This document shows positions 21,696 to 29,323 of a stretch of 39,128 nt of DNA, piece by piece. The stretch comes from Pirellulales bacterium (lineage in GTDB: Bacteria; Planctomycetota; Planctomycetia; Pirellulales; JALHPA01), in assembly GCA_033762255.1 (NCBI GenBank), contig JANRLT010000054.1:1-39128 (forward strand). Reading direction: 5' to 3'. Position 1 is the stretch's first letter. Each line of letters starts with the position of its first letter. Made by a program: the position numbers and the translations under genes. The notes below the pieces were generated by a model, which was not told where the DNA came from, made no database searches, and worked only from the letters and a program-made list of their open reading frames with translations.

Positions 21696-22895
21696 TCAAT
21701 CTCTATCGCTATAATCACCCGCAGGATCATCCCCGCCACGACGCGATAGCATTGCAATATAAACCCTGGGATGAACCATGCTGGAGACCAATTCCATTAC
21801 CGAGCTATCCGCAAAAGCGACGATCACCACGTCCCCCGTGTGATCGCTGCTGGGACCCCACCAGCGCAGAGGCTCCGCCGTGGTGTTATAAAAAACGGGG
21901 TTTTTCAACGTCGCATCCGGTCCATAGTTGAGCGCGGTCACATTGTCATTTGGTGGCGAAATTCCCTGAAAGTAATGCCCCTTTGGGCCTGTTAAAATGC
22001 ATGGCGGCGTACTGGCCTTTCCTTTATCAACGGCTGTGCCTGTCGTAAACTCCACCGGAAAACCGCACGCCCAGACGCAGCGCGGGTCGGACCAGCTATT
22101 GCAGTTGGGGGGCGCTTGGCCATTCACTGGCTGAGGATTCATCCCCTCTTTGGATTCGCACATCATGATTGTTTTGGACGTGCCGTCGCAAATGCCGGCC
22201 ATCGAGATGCCGCGCGACAACTTTCCGGGAATGATCACTCCCTCCGCCACGCTGTCGGGCGCTTCCTGGCAAAACCGCTGCTGCGCGGTCGCGGGCGTGG
22301 CGATGTAGTTGGTTACGCCGTACACGGACTTGGCCGGATCGACCACGCTGTAACGGCCGGTGTTGGAACAATCGCCGGAGTAGGAAGGGCAGATGAACGC
22401 GGATATTGGTAGTTGTTCGAGCGAAACTTTGCTGTTTCTGTACGTCCCTCCCGCGGGATTTGGTATTGTAACGCGGGACCGCTTGAGCGTGAATTTGTTG
22501 GACGCTCTCGAAATCTGCTTGTAGCTCGCATCCTCCTCGATATACGGCATTAGCCGTACCAGAAAGCTGTACTGATCCGCGACGGCGGGATTGGCCGGGT
22601 TCAAGATATTCTGCGGATTGCGGGGGTCATCCGCGTCGCCCGCTTTGACATCGGCGGCCAAACCTTCCTGCGGAAAGCCGGAAAAGTACAACGGCGGCAG
22701 AGACTTTTGTGCGTCGTTGTAATTGTGGACCGCGATTGGCAGATAGCGGATGGCGTTGCGACAAGAGATTCTCAGTGATGTAATCCTTGTCGTAATAATT
22801 CCAGGCGCACATAGCGCCCAGACTAGCGCAAAAACAACAAAAAGCGCTAACAGATCCCGTAACCTAAACTGATACCCACGTGGTTCCTCGGACAT
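21696..22895 (-). CDS. DUF1559 family protein with N-terminal membrane anchor
   Basis: A 399-residue protein from the ATG at 22895, which has AAGGAG six bases upstream. The N-terminus MSEEPRGYQFRLRDLLALF runs into one transmembrane segment (about residues 14-33); it lacks the GFTLVELL prepilin-cleavage sequence usual in DUF1559 proteins, so it may be a plain membrane anchor rather than a processed pseudopilin. The DUF1559 core is clear: RNAIRYLPIAVHNYNDAQKS near residues 46-66, a conserved MPYIEED region, CPSYSGD, GISMAGICDGTSKTIMMCES near 230-250 and the C-terminal VVIVAFADSSVMELVSSM (pattern H-x-G-V-x-V-A-F-A-D-G-S-V). This family is greatly expanded in Planctomycetes and probably takes part in the envelope or extracellular structures; its exact function is unknown. 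A frame to 23030 is rejected because it has no ribosome binding site. Confidence 0.88.
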   Translation of the reverse strand: MSEEPRGYQFRLRDLLALFVVFALVWALCAPGIITTRITSLRISCRNAIRYLPIAVHNYNDAQKSLPPLYFSGFPQEGLAADVKAGDADDPRNPQNILNPANPAVADQYSFLVRLMPYIEEDASYKQISRASNKFTLKRSRVTIPNPAGGTYRNSKVSLEQLPISAFICPSYSGDCSNTGRYSVVDPAKSVYGVTNYIATPATAQQRFCQEAPDSVAEGVIIPGKLSRGISMAGICDGTSKTIMMCESKEGMNPQPVNGQAPPNCNSWSDPRCVWACGFPVEFTTGTAVDKGKASTPPCILTGPKGHYFQGISPPNDNVTALNYGPDATLKNPVFYNTTAEPLRWWGPSSDHTGDVVIVAFADSSVMELVSSMVHPRVYIAMLSRRGGDDPAGDYSDRD

Positions 22896-23114
22896 GGCAG
22901 ACTCCTTCACGAAAAGAGGTTTCGCGGAGCCGCAAGAAAAAAAAGATGAATCCGGCCCCGCGGCTATTGATTTTACACCCGGGCGGAGGCCGCTGGCGAG
23001 CGAATCTGGCCACGGCGGGGGAATCCCCATGGTTTTGCGACTCCCCGATCCGGCAAAACATGCTATATTTTGCGGCGGAGGGGGGATTTTGCCATTTTAC
23101 TTTGGAGGTTTGTC

Positions 23115-23435
23115 ATGTTGCTCGCGGGTAAAATCGTGGTCTGGCTACTGGTAGGGGCGTTCGCTGGCACTCTCGCCGGGCGGCTGGTCACGCTCAGCAA
23201 GGAAGGCTATGGGCACTGGACCAATTTTGCCATCGGCATTGTTGGGGCACTCGTGGGGGGGCTGATTTTTTGGCTCTTTAGCATCGACCTGGGCCTGGGG
23301 GAACTCAAAGTCACGTTCGAGGATTTGCTGTCGGCGTTTGTCGGCTCGCTGGTCTGCGTGTTTGCCTGGTGGATCTATGAAAAGAACGCCAGTAAGACCC
23401 CCACCGCGCCGGCGGATTCCAAGCTGAAGCTATAG
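23115..23435 (+). CDS. GlsB/YeaQ/YmgE-type (transglycosylase-associated) small membrane protein
   Basis: A 106-residue inner-membrane protein from the ATG at 23115, with GGAGG seven bases upstream. Three hydrophobic segments are visible: near residues 3-20 (IVVWLLVGAFAGTLAG), 30-50 (GIVGALVGGLIFWLF) and 70-88 (LLSAFVGSLVCVFAWWI). The order and the glycine-rich GAFAGTLAGRL and GIVGALVGG stretches match the PF04226 group, whose members are linked to stress response in Gammaproteobacteria but have no known biochemistry. The C-terminus is short and charged. A frame to 23070 adds 15 residues without a ribosome binding site. The gene is divergent from the DUF1559 gene. Confidence 0.8.
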   Translation: MLLAGKIVVWLLVGAFAGTLAGRLVTLSKEGYGHWTNFAIGIVGALVGGLIFWLFSIDLGLGELKVTFEDLLSAFVGSLVCVFAWWIYEKNASKTPTAPADSKLKL

Positions 23436-23455
23436 GAAGGCGGGAGATTTATTAG

Positions 23456-23720
23456 TCTGTGGGCTGAAAGCCCAACCAACGGCCCGATTCAGAACGCCAT
23501 GCCAAAATTTATTTGAACAGGAGGAAACGGAGGAAGCAGAGGAGAAATTTTATGTTTTTTAATTGGCGTAGAGCAATTACGAATACTTATTGAACAAAAA
23601 GTAACGAAGGGGCGAAAGATTTTATCGGACAAGCGCAGCGTCGCCCTAGGCTGGGATCGGTTGGGCCGTTGGCCCACAGTGATGTTCCGGAGTTTTTCAC
23701 CGCGTCAGACTCCCGACCCC
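23456..23720. repeat. Scattered REP hairpins and GGGGTC-GGAGTC element
   Basis: GTGGGCTGAAAGCCCA with its GTGG signature lies at about 23459-23474, with a partial GGCCCGATTCA at 23482-23492. After about 150 bp of unrelated AT-rich sequence come half of the CCTAGGGC hairpin, the CTGGGATCGG tail, and TGGGCCGTTGGCCCA (23632-23677). Then CGCGTCAGACTCCCGACCCC occurs at 23701-23720, overlapping the 3' end of the kinase gene. Confidence 0.75.
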
Positions 23721-24691
23721 ATGGTTGGCAGCCAAATTCGCGCCGTGCATCCCTGGCCTGGTTCGCTGGTGACGTCGATGGTTCCACCGTGGTCGGTGAT
23801 AATGCGCCAAGCTTTGCACAGGCCAAAGCCCAGCCCGCGGCCGGCCTCACGCCCACTAAAGAACGGATCAAACAGGTGCTCCCGTTCGCGGTCGGTTAAA
23901 CCGGGGCCATTGTCCTGAATAATGATTTCTAGCCCCTCACCCCGACCCTCTCCCGGGGGAAGAGGGGGAGTGGTATTTGCCTCCTCACCCGGCATCAATT
24001 CACCAGGCATCAATTCGCCCGGCACCGCCTCAGCCTGCACCTCTTCACCCCCGCTCCACCGCTCTCCTGCTCCCCCGCTCCCCTGCATACCCTCACTCCG
24101 GCCCTCTCCCGGGGGGAGAGGGAGAGCTAAGGAACCTTTTCCCGGAGGGCGAGGGGGAATTTCAACACTAGCGGTAACGGCAATTTCCCCTCCCGCTGTC
24201 AGCACATCGCACGCATTCTGTAAGACCGCCCGCAATGCGACCGCCAGTTGGACCGGATCGGCAAAGATCACTGGAAGGTCGCCAGGCAATTTCCAGGCAA
24301 GCCCCACGGACTTGGCTTCGGCCACGGGATGGAATTTCTCTAACAGGCCGAGGAGCCACGGTCCGACGGAAATTTTTTCCCTTCGCAGCGCCGGGGGTTT
24401 GGCAAAGAGCATCAAATCGGCGATCATCTCGTGGGCCCGTTGCGCCTGGGCGATAATCATCGCCAGGGTTTGCCGTTTGGCGGTGTCGGTTTCGCCCCGT
24501 AAGAGCGCCTGGGCACGGGCGGAGATATTGGCCAGCGGATTATTGATTTCGTGCCCCGCCCCGTAGGCAAATTCCCGCAGCGCGGCCAGCTTGGCGTTGC
24601 GAAGCTTTGTGTCAAAAGCATCCCGCGGCGGGGCTATATGCCCGTTATTGGTCATGTCACGGGATGAGGGGGGGTGGGGGAAATCCGGCAT
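23705..24691 (-). CDS. Sensor histidine kinase with in-frame repeat insert in the ATPase domain
   Basis: A 328-residue soluble histidine kinase lacking membrane segments. The phosphorylation helix is GAGHEINNPLANISARAQALL with H47; the N box is AVLQNACDVL (about 155-164), G1 is IQDNGPGL (258-265), and the F/G2 region is FDPFFSGREAGRGLGFGL (274-291). Between N box and G1, residues 178-253 are Pro/Gly/Glu-rich and include PPGEGR-type and MPGEL repeats; the underlying DNA (23933-24160) is a repeat element. Typical kinases have only a short beta-turn there. The C-terminus ends after WLPTMGSGV, and its last residues and stop come from another repeat. The start may be ATG 24691 or ATG 24655. The HTH-receiver gene just upstream is its probable partner; an intrinsic terminator lies between them, so they may have separate promoters. 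Confidence 0.88.
   Translation of the reverse strand: MPDFPHPPSSRDMTNNGHIAPPRDAFDTKLRNAKLAALREFAYGAGHEINNPLANISARAQALLRGETDTAKRQTLAMIIAQAQRAHEMIADLMLFAKPPALRREKISVGPWLLGLLEKFHPVAEAKSVGLAWKLPGDLPVIFADPVQLAVALRAVLQNACDVLTAGGEIAVTASVEIPPRPPGKGSLALPLPPGEGRSEGMQGSGGAGERWSGGEEVQAEAVPGELMPGELMPGEEANTTPPLPPGEGRGEGLEIIIQDNGPGLTDREREHLFDPFFSGREAGRGLGFGLCKAWRIITDHGGTIDVTSEPGQGCTARIWLPTMGSGV
23933..24160. repeat. CTCACCCC palindromes plus C-rich units inside the kinase gene
   Basis: CTCACCCCGACCCTCTCCCG with a G/A-rich complement lies at 23936-23968, and CTCACTCCGGCCCTCTCCCG with GGGGAGAGGGAG at about 24092-24126. Between them are a GGCATCAATTC direct repeat (15-bp period, about 23992-24021) and C-rich units such as CTGCTCCCCCGCTCCCCTGC. 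The same mixture occurs at 2104-2391 between genes. Here the whole insert keeps the reading frame, coding for about 76 residues. Confidence 0.8.
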
Positions 24692-24709
24692 GGCGGCGGA
24701 TCCGCGCAG

Positions 24710-24733
24710 AAAAAACCCCCGCCGGGGCGGGGG
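24710..24733 (-). terminator. Intrinsic terminator after the HTH-receiver gene
   Basis: On the minus strand, an 8-bp G+C stem (CCCCCGCC/GGCGGGGG with a two-base loop) is followed by TTTTTT. It lies about 52 bp after the stop of the HTH-receiver gene and just before the kinase start. Confidence 0.85.
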
Positions 24734-24784
24734 TGATCCGCGGTTTATCGCAAAAAATGTCCACGTCGTAAAAAGGGGGCACCG

Positions 24785-25366
24785 CTAGCTGGCGGTGACG
24801 CTTTCCATATCCAAATGGGCGCAGATGCGGTCGATGAGCGCGTCGATCTCGAACGGCTTTTGCAAAAAGTCGTTCGCGCCGGATAGTTTGAGGTCTTCGA
24901 TTTTGTCCGCTTCGACCATGCCGCTGATGCAGATGATTTTGACGTCATCCATGGTGGAGTCGCCGCGCACCCGCTGGCAAACTTCCTTTCCATTGATATC
25001 AGGCAGCATCACATCCAGCACCAGCAGGTCGGGGTGGTATTCCTTGACCATCATACCGGCGTCAAAGCCGTTATTGACGGTGCGGATCTCAAAACGGCCA
25101 TCCCGTTCAAGCATATCGACCATCAGTTCGACCAGCGCGATGTCGTCATCGACAATCAGCAATTTGCGCTTGCCGCTTTCAAGCGCGTCGGTCGGAATGC
25201 CGTTATCGCGCATGAACATGAATAGTTCGGCGCGGGGAATCCGCCGAAACCGGCTGCCCGGGACGCGAAAGCCCTTTAACTGGCCCGAATCAAAGCAGCG
25301 AATGATCGTTTGTTGACTGACTTTGCAGATTTTAGCCGCTTCGCCAGTGGTGTAGACATCTTTCAT
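24785..25366 (-). CDS. Response regulator with N-terminal helix-turn-helix and C-terminal receiver domain
   Basis: A 193-residue regulator with an inverted domain order. Residues 1-55 form an excisionase/MerR-like helix-turn-helix (YTTGEAAKICKVSQQTIIRC, then a wing with RVPGSRFRRI). Residues about 68-190 are a CheY-like receiver: the acidic pair in LLIVDDDIA, the phospho-acceptor aspartate in LLVLDVMLPDI, the T/S in ICISGM and the lysine in LQKPFEID. Phosphorylation by the nearby soluble kinase is likely. The domain order HTH-REC is unusual outside Planctomycetes and related phyla. The ATG at 25366 is preceded by AAGGG. Transcription probably starts near 25.61 kb from a clear promoter, which gives a leader of about 250 nt. 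A strong terminator follows the gene. Confidence 0.9.
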   Translation of the reverse strand: MKDVYTTGEAAKICKVSQQTIIRCFDSGQLKGFRVPGSRFRRIPRAELFMFMRDNGIPTDALESGKRKLLIVDDDIALVELMVDMLERDGRFEIRTVNNGFDAGMMVKEYHPDLLVLDVMLPDINGKEVCQRVRGDSTMDDVKIICISGMVEADKIEDLKLSGANDFLQKPFEIDALIDRICAHLDMESVTAS

Positions 25367-25927
25367 GAATGAACCACCCTTCTCTCCCTAGCCGAGGGTC
25401 CAGCTAGTCTAAGCGGGGCTGTGGGTTTGTTCCCTAAACCGTTAGAGATACCCGGACAGCACCTGGGTTGATTGTCTTTCCGTGACACCGTACGCTTGGA
25501 CAAGTTTTAAGATCTTTGGCTGAGGGACAATCCACGGACCATCAGTCCACAGATCACCCAAGTTACCAAAAAATCCCAAGGTTGCCGGGCATCCAAATTG
25601 CCAAGTTTGCCTTGTATGCGAATTATATCTATCTCGCCTAGTGAGTCAAGATTGATTCATTTCGCGTAAATTAACACACGGCTAAACTTTGCCCAGTTCC
25701 ACTAGTTTTAAAAATGAGTGAAAAAATCGCTTTGGTAGCCGCTCTATCTCCCCTGAATTAACAAATTTACAAACTCTTGCCAAGAGCAATTCACCAGGCC
25801 ATGAAAATAAGTACCAAAACAGTGCCCCAGCCGATGGTATGGGCAACCAACAGACTATACACAATCTAATCGTTCCCCGAGGGGACATCTTGCCGGGAAT
25901 GAGCCATTTGCCAGCGGCAATCCAGGG
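25367..25927. other. Spacer with long leader of the HTH-receiver gene; no gene accepted
   Basis: The part between 25367 and about 25615 would be the 5' untranslated leader if the promoter at 25622-25649 is used. Beyond it, a 68-codon open frame at 25682-25888 (minus) has no ribosome binding site and no recognisable family. No other gene was found. Confidence 0.5.
25622..25649 (-). promoter_or_regulatory. Sigma-70-type promoter, TTGACT-16-TATAAT
   Basis: On the minus strand, TTGACT (25644-25649) and TATAAT (25622-25627) are separated by 16 bp. This is the best promoter match in the window. It faces the HTH-receiver gene, which starts about 255 bp downstream. Confidence 0.6.
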
Positions 25928-26383
25928 CTACACTGATGTGGGGCAATGCCCACAGCGCCCCTTGAGCAAGACTTCGGTCACGGCCATGATAGGTGAGCCG
26001 ACCGAACCGGCCGCGGGCTTGAGATTGATATTCACATCGGGCAGGCAAGTCACTTCGCCACAATCCACGCAGACAAAGTGGGGGTGGTCCAAGGTGCCAT
26101 CTTGATTGGGACGCTTGAGTTCAAATCGCCAAACATGGTCCCCCAGTTCAATCCGCGAGACCAGCCCCGCGTCCGATAATTCAATCAGGTTGCGGTAGAT
26201 TGTCGCCCGGTCAAAACCTTGCGGGGCCAGCGTGTCCGCCACCTGGGCGTGGCTAAGGGGGGCGTGAGCCTTGATCAATTCCTGCATTACCCAAAGTCTG
26301 GCCGCGGTGCAGCGTAAATTGGCTTCGCGTAAGCGTTTGCGGACGTTTTCGAGAGCAGGTTCGGCGGGGTTTTCGGCGGTCAC
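25928..26383 (-). CDS. Fur-family metalloregulator
   Basis: A 151-residue regulator of the Fur/Zur/PerR family. The winged helix includes NLRCTAARLWVMQEL and the recognition helix FDRATIYRNLIELSDAGLV (about residues 55-73). The dimerisation/metal domain has HPHFVCVDCGEVTCL (about 99-113), with the first CxxC, and the C-terminus has CGHC, the second CxxC, so a structural zinc is expected. The metal sensed (Fe, Zn, Mn) or a peroxide role cannot be told. The start is GTG at 26383, with GGAG eight bases upstream. A dyad CTTAA-N6-TTAAG lies 40 bp before it and may be an autoregulatory site. No metal-transport gene is adjacent. Confidence 0.9.
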   Translation of the reverse strand: MTAENPAEPALENVRKRLREANLRCTAARLWVMQELIKAHAPLSHAQVADTLAPQGFDRATIYRNLIELSDAGLVSRIELGDHVWRFELKRPNQDGTLDHPHFVCVDCGEVTCLPDVNINLKPAAGSVGSPIMAVTEVLLKGRCGHCPTSV

Positions 26384-26422
26384 AGGAAGGCTCCACTCGC
26401 ATAAGGCGGTAATTAATTTTAT

Positions 26423-26438
26423 CTTAACATGTTTTAAG
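26423..26438. promoter_or_regulatory. Possible Fur-family operator
   Basis: CTTAA, a six-base centre and TTAAG form a perfect dyad in an A/T-rich stretch between the Fur-family gene and the divergent hydrolase gene. It is unlike the classical GATAATGATAATCATTATC box, so the assignment is tentative. Confidence 0.3.
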
Positions 26439-26600
26439 TTCAGGGCCTAGGGAACTTGCTAGCAAGGCAAACCACCAGGTTGATCAAGGCAAAAGGCAGG
26501 TTTTGTGGGACAGACCTCGTATTTTAGCTGTTTCGACCAATAATACTAATGTCGTGTTTACTGGAAGTGCTTTTTACAGGGAAAAAATCGCGGGATTGAC

Positions 26601-27668
26601 ATGTTACACTTGGGAATGATTGAAGGTTGGGGTGATAGGGTTGTCCAAAACGGGGCGAAGATGACCCTCGGGATGGCACTAGCCGTGGCTTGGGGAATGT
26701 TTTTTAGTAGGGGGTTGATCGCCGCCGAACCGCTCCCCCCGCCTGATCCAGCCCCACCGGCATCGATCGAAGAACGTTTGCGAGTGGTGGGATCTAGTCT
26801 GCGAAGCCAGCCCCTGTGGTCGGACGAAGCGGTCATTCACGACTGGCGGATCCAAAAGAACTGCCGCGATGGCAGTTGCCGCGTCCTGGATGAAATGCTG
26901 AAACCGCAAGGAACCGGAACCTTTGAAGAATGTTTAGCCAGCTTGCGGCAAGCCCAGACTCAATTACCGGCCCCCCCGGCGCATGCGCGGGTGGTGCTCG
27001 TGCTGCATGGATTGGGCCGGTATCGGGAATATTGCGAATCAATGGCGGCGGCCATTCGCAAAGAGACTGATGCCAAAGTAATTTGCCTGGGTTACCCCAG
27101 CACACAGGCGGATGTGGCGGCACATGCGGCCAGCTTGGCCAGCGTCATCCGTCACCTGCCCGAAGTCCAAGAAATTGATTTAGTGGCGCACAGCCTGGGT
27201 AATATTGTGATCCGGCATTATTGGCGGGACCAAACCGATCCGGCCAAGAAACTATCGCCCGATCCGCGCATTCGGCGAATCGTGATGGTCGGCCCCCCCA
27301 ATCAAGGGGCGCAGCTCGCGCGGCGCGCGGGACAAAACGTGTTGTTCGATAGTTTTTCCGGTCCATCCGGGCAACAACTAGCGCGGGGTTGGGAAAAATT
27401 GGAACCGCAATTGGGCACACCGACCTGCGAGTTTGGAATTATTGCGGGGGGGCTGGGAAATGACTTTGGTTATAATGTGCTGATCGACGGGGATGATGAT
27501 ATTTTGGTTGGCGTGGAAGAAGCCAAATTGCCCGGCGCGCGGGATTTTGTGTTGCTCCCCGCGTCGCATTTTCGCCAGATGAGCGACCCCCAGGTCCAGC
27601 AGGCGGCGGTGCGATTTTTGCAACATGGATACTTTTTGACCGAAGCGGAAAAACAGCCGCTTCCCTAA
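26601..27668 (+). CDS. Exported alpha/beta-hydrolase, lipase-like
   Basis: A 355-residue protein. A hydrophobic segment preceded by Arg and Lys (about residues 15-42, ending FSRGLIAAEP) looks like a signal peptide. The fold is an intact alpha/beta hydrolase: VVLVLHGLGRY near residues 131-141 (oxyanion loop), the elbow DLVAHSLGN with the nucleophile S198, GDDDILVGVEEAKL with a candidate acid near 298-300, and PASHFRQM with H323. This resembles lipases and PGAP1-like esterases; the substrate is unknown. The start is uncertain: ATG 26601 (GGGA before it), 26616 and 26661 are all in frame, and 26601 provides the best n-region. The gene may be co-transcribed with ruvX, 40 bp downstream. Confidence 0.82.
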   Translation: MLHLGMIEGWGDRVVQNGAKMTLGMALAVAWGMFFSRGLIAAEPLPPPDPAPPASIEERLRVVGSSLRSQPLWSDEAVIHDWRIQKNCRDGSCRVLDEMLKPQGTGTFEECLASLRQAQTQLPAPPAHARVVLVLHGLGRYREYCESMAAAIRKETDAKVICLGYPSTQADVAAHAASLASVIRHLPEVQEIDLVAHSLGNIVIRHYWRDQTDPAKKLSPDPRIRRIVMVGPPNQGAQLARRAGQNVLFDSFSGPSGQQLARGWEKLEPQLGTPTCEFGIIAGGLGNDFGYNVLIDGDDDILVGVEEAKLPGARDFVLLPASHFRQMSDPQVQQAAVRFLQHGYFLTEAEKQPLP

Positions 27669-27708
27669 TCAACGCAACAAGCTGGTTTAACGGAAACCTA
27701 TTTGAATC

Positions 27709-28197
27709 ATGGACCAGAGCGCGGATCTAGCGGCGATACCTTATTCCGGCCGCATCTGCGCAGTCGATTACGGGACCGTGCGGATTGGCTGGGCTATTAC
27801 CGACCCGGCACAAAGCTTGGTTTCACCCGGAGAAATTTACCACCGCCGCACTCCCGCGCTGGATGCGGGTTACTTTCAACAACTGTCCCAACAGGAGCAG
27901 ATTTGCGGGTTTATCGTGGGCTTGCCGGTGCACGGCAATGGCCAAGAAAGCCAAAAATCGCGCGAAGCCCGGCAGTTTGCCAAATGGCTGGGGGGGCTGA
28001 CATCACAACCGGTTGCCCTGCATGATGAACGCTATACTACTCGGGCGGCGGAAGAAATTTTGCGCGAGTCCGGGTTAAAGGCCAGCCAACGCAAAAAGCA
28101 TTTGGATAAATTGGCCGCGACGGTTTTGTTGCAAAGTTACCTCGAGAGCCGTCACCAGCCGACGCATAGTCCGCCGCCGCTGGAGGATCCGTCCTAA
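27709..28197 (+). CDS. ruvX: Putative pre-16S rRNA nuclease / Holliday junction resolvase-like YqgF
   Basis: A 162-residue member of the RuvX/YqgF family with an RNase H-like fold. The family opening AVDYGTVRIGWAITDP near residues 21-36 contains the first catalytic aspartate; GFIVGLPVHGNGQES (near 68-82), with the conserved GLP, and LHDERYTTRAAEEIL (near 103-117), with D-E-R-x-T-T, match the core motifs. DKLAATVLLQSYLE near the C-terminus gives the last aspartate. YqgF is essential in E. coli and processes the 5' end of 16S rRNA. The first 18 residues are slightly longer than usual. It sits between the lipase-like gene and an SDR gene, 40 and 61 bp away. Confidence 0.93.
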   Translation: MDQSADLAAIPYSGRICAVDYGTVRIGWAITDPAQSLVSPGEIYHRRTPALDAGYFQQLSQQEQICGFIVGLPVHGNGQESQKSREARQFAKWLGGLTSQPVALHDERYTTRAAEEILRESGLKASQRKKHLDKLAATVLLQSYLESRHQPTHSPPPLEDPS

Positions 28198-28258
28198 TTT
28201 TGCGCGCTGCGGACAAGGGGGCGGATTCCGGGGACCGTGTGAAATAGGAAAACGAGCC

Positions 28259-29146
28259 ATGCATCTGATCGTGGGCTGTGGATATTTGGGTGAACGGGTT
28301 GCTCGGCTATGGCTGGCGCGGGAATGGCCGGTTGCGGCGGTCACCCGCTCTCGCCAACGAGCCGAAGAGTTTCGGCGGATGGGGTTGTATCCGATCGTCG
28401 CGGATGTGACGCAGCCGGATACCCTGGCCTGCTTGCGGGGGATTGTCGGTCCGACGGATCATGTATTGTGGAGCGTTGGCTATGACCGCCACGCTAGCCC
28501 CGACCAACATACCGTGTACGTGGAGGGGCTGGGAAATGTCTTGGCGGCTTTGCCGGAAAAATTTGGAAAAATCATCTCCATCAGCAGTACCGGAGTCTAT
28601 GGCCAGGGGGCAGGAGAGCTTATCGACGAAGACAGCCCCGCGGAGCCGACCCGCACGGGAGGCCGGGCGTGCCTGGCGGCGGAACAGTTGCTGTTGTCCC
28701 ATGCACATGGCCAACGTGCGGTCATTCTACGTTTGGCGGGCATTTACGGCCCCCAGCGGGTTCCCAATCGGGCGGCATTTACGGGAGGGGCCGTCTTGGA
28801 TGTCAATCCGGATAGCTATTTGAATTTGATTCACGTGGAGGACGCGGTTCAAGCGGTGGAATTAGCCTGGGAACGGGCCGCGCCTCCGCGAACTTACCTT
28901 ATCGCCGACGGCCATCCGGTCTCCCGCGCTCATTACTATGCCGAAGTTGCGCGGCTGCTGAATGCCCCGCCCCCCATTTTTAACGCGATTGATCCCCCCG
29001 CCGTCCCATCTGCGGGCATGACCCCGCGGCGTGGATCGGGAAATAAGCGGATCGATAACTCCCGTTTTGTCCATGAATTGCGGCCCCAATTCATTTTTCC
29101 CGATTATCGCGCGGGATTGGCGGCGATCTTAGGAGGTAACGAATAG
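28259..29146 (+). CDS. Atypical NAD(P)-binding epimerase/dehydratase-like SDR (YeeZ type)
   Basis: A 295-residue protein with a complete Rossmann fold. The dinucleotide motif is IVGCGYLGERVARLW (G-x-G-x-x-G) at the N-terminus; SISSTGVYGQGAGE near residues 101-114 and LRLAGIYGPQRVP near 159-171 are the typical extended-SDR stretches. The usual Y-x-x-x-K pair is absent: the corresponding region reads GGRACLAAEQLL. YeeZ-like proteins share this lack, so it may bind NAD(P) without classical catalysis or use a different mechanism. AGGA lies about eight bases before the ATG. The gene follows ruvX on the same strand and is followed after about 130 bp by a hairpin with a T-rich tail. Confidence 0.8.
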   Translation: MHLIVGCGYLGERVARLWLAREWPVAAVTRSRQRAEEFRRMGLYPIVADVTQPDTLACLRGIVGPTDHVLWSVGYDRHASPDQHTVYVEGLGNVLAALPEKFGKIISISSTGVYGQGAGELIDEDSPAEPTRTGGRACLAAEQLLLSHAHGQRAVILRLAGIYGPQRVPNRAAFTGGAVLDVNPDSYLNLIHVEDAVQAVELAWERAAPPRTYLIADGHPVSRAHYYAEVARLLNAPPPIFNAIDPPAVPSAGMTPRRGSGNKRIDNSRFVHELRPQFIFPDYRAGLAAILGGNE

Positions 29147-29273
29147 GAATAGCGCGCTGCGCGGCGCTGCCTCATCTAGTTTTCACATTTCATTAAATTT
29201 GCACTATGCAAGGACTGTCCCGTCGGGCAACCCTAGCCGCTCCCGCTTAAAGGTTTTACAATCATCTACAACC

Positions 29274-29311
29274 GTCGGCGGAGCAGATCTTACCGCCGAC
29301 TTTTATCTTTT
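29274..29311 (+). terminator. Intrinsic terminator or attenuator just before the MBL-fold gene
   Basis: GTCGGCGG (29274-29281) and CCGCCGAC (29293-29300) form an 8-bp stem with an 11-base loop, followed by TTTTATCTTTT. It lies 128 bp after the SDR gene and only 13 bp before the next start codon. It may end SDR transcription or act as an attenuator in the leader of the MBL gene. Confidence 0.75.
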
Positions 29312-29323
29312 ACAGGAATTCTT

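Noticed and set aside
25682-25888. A 68-codon ORF on the minus strand
   Set aside because: It has no Shine-Dalgarno, no recognised motif and weak codon bias; treated as intergenic.
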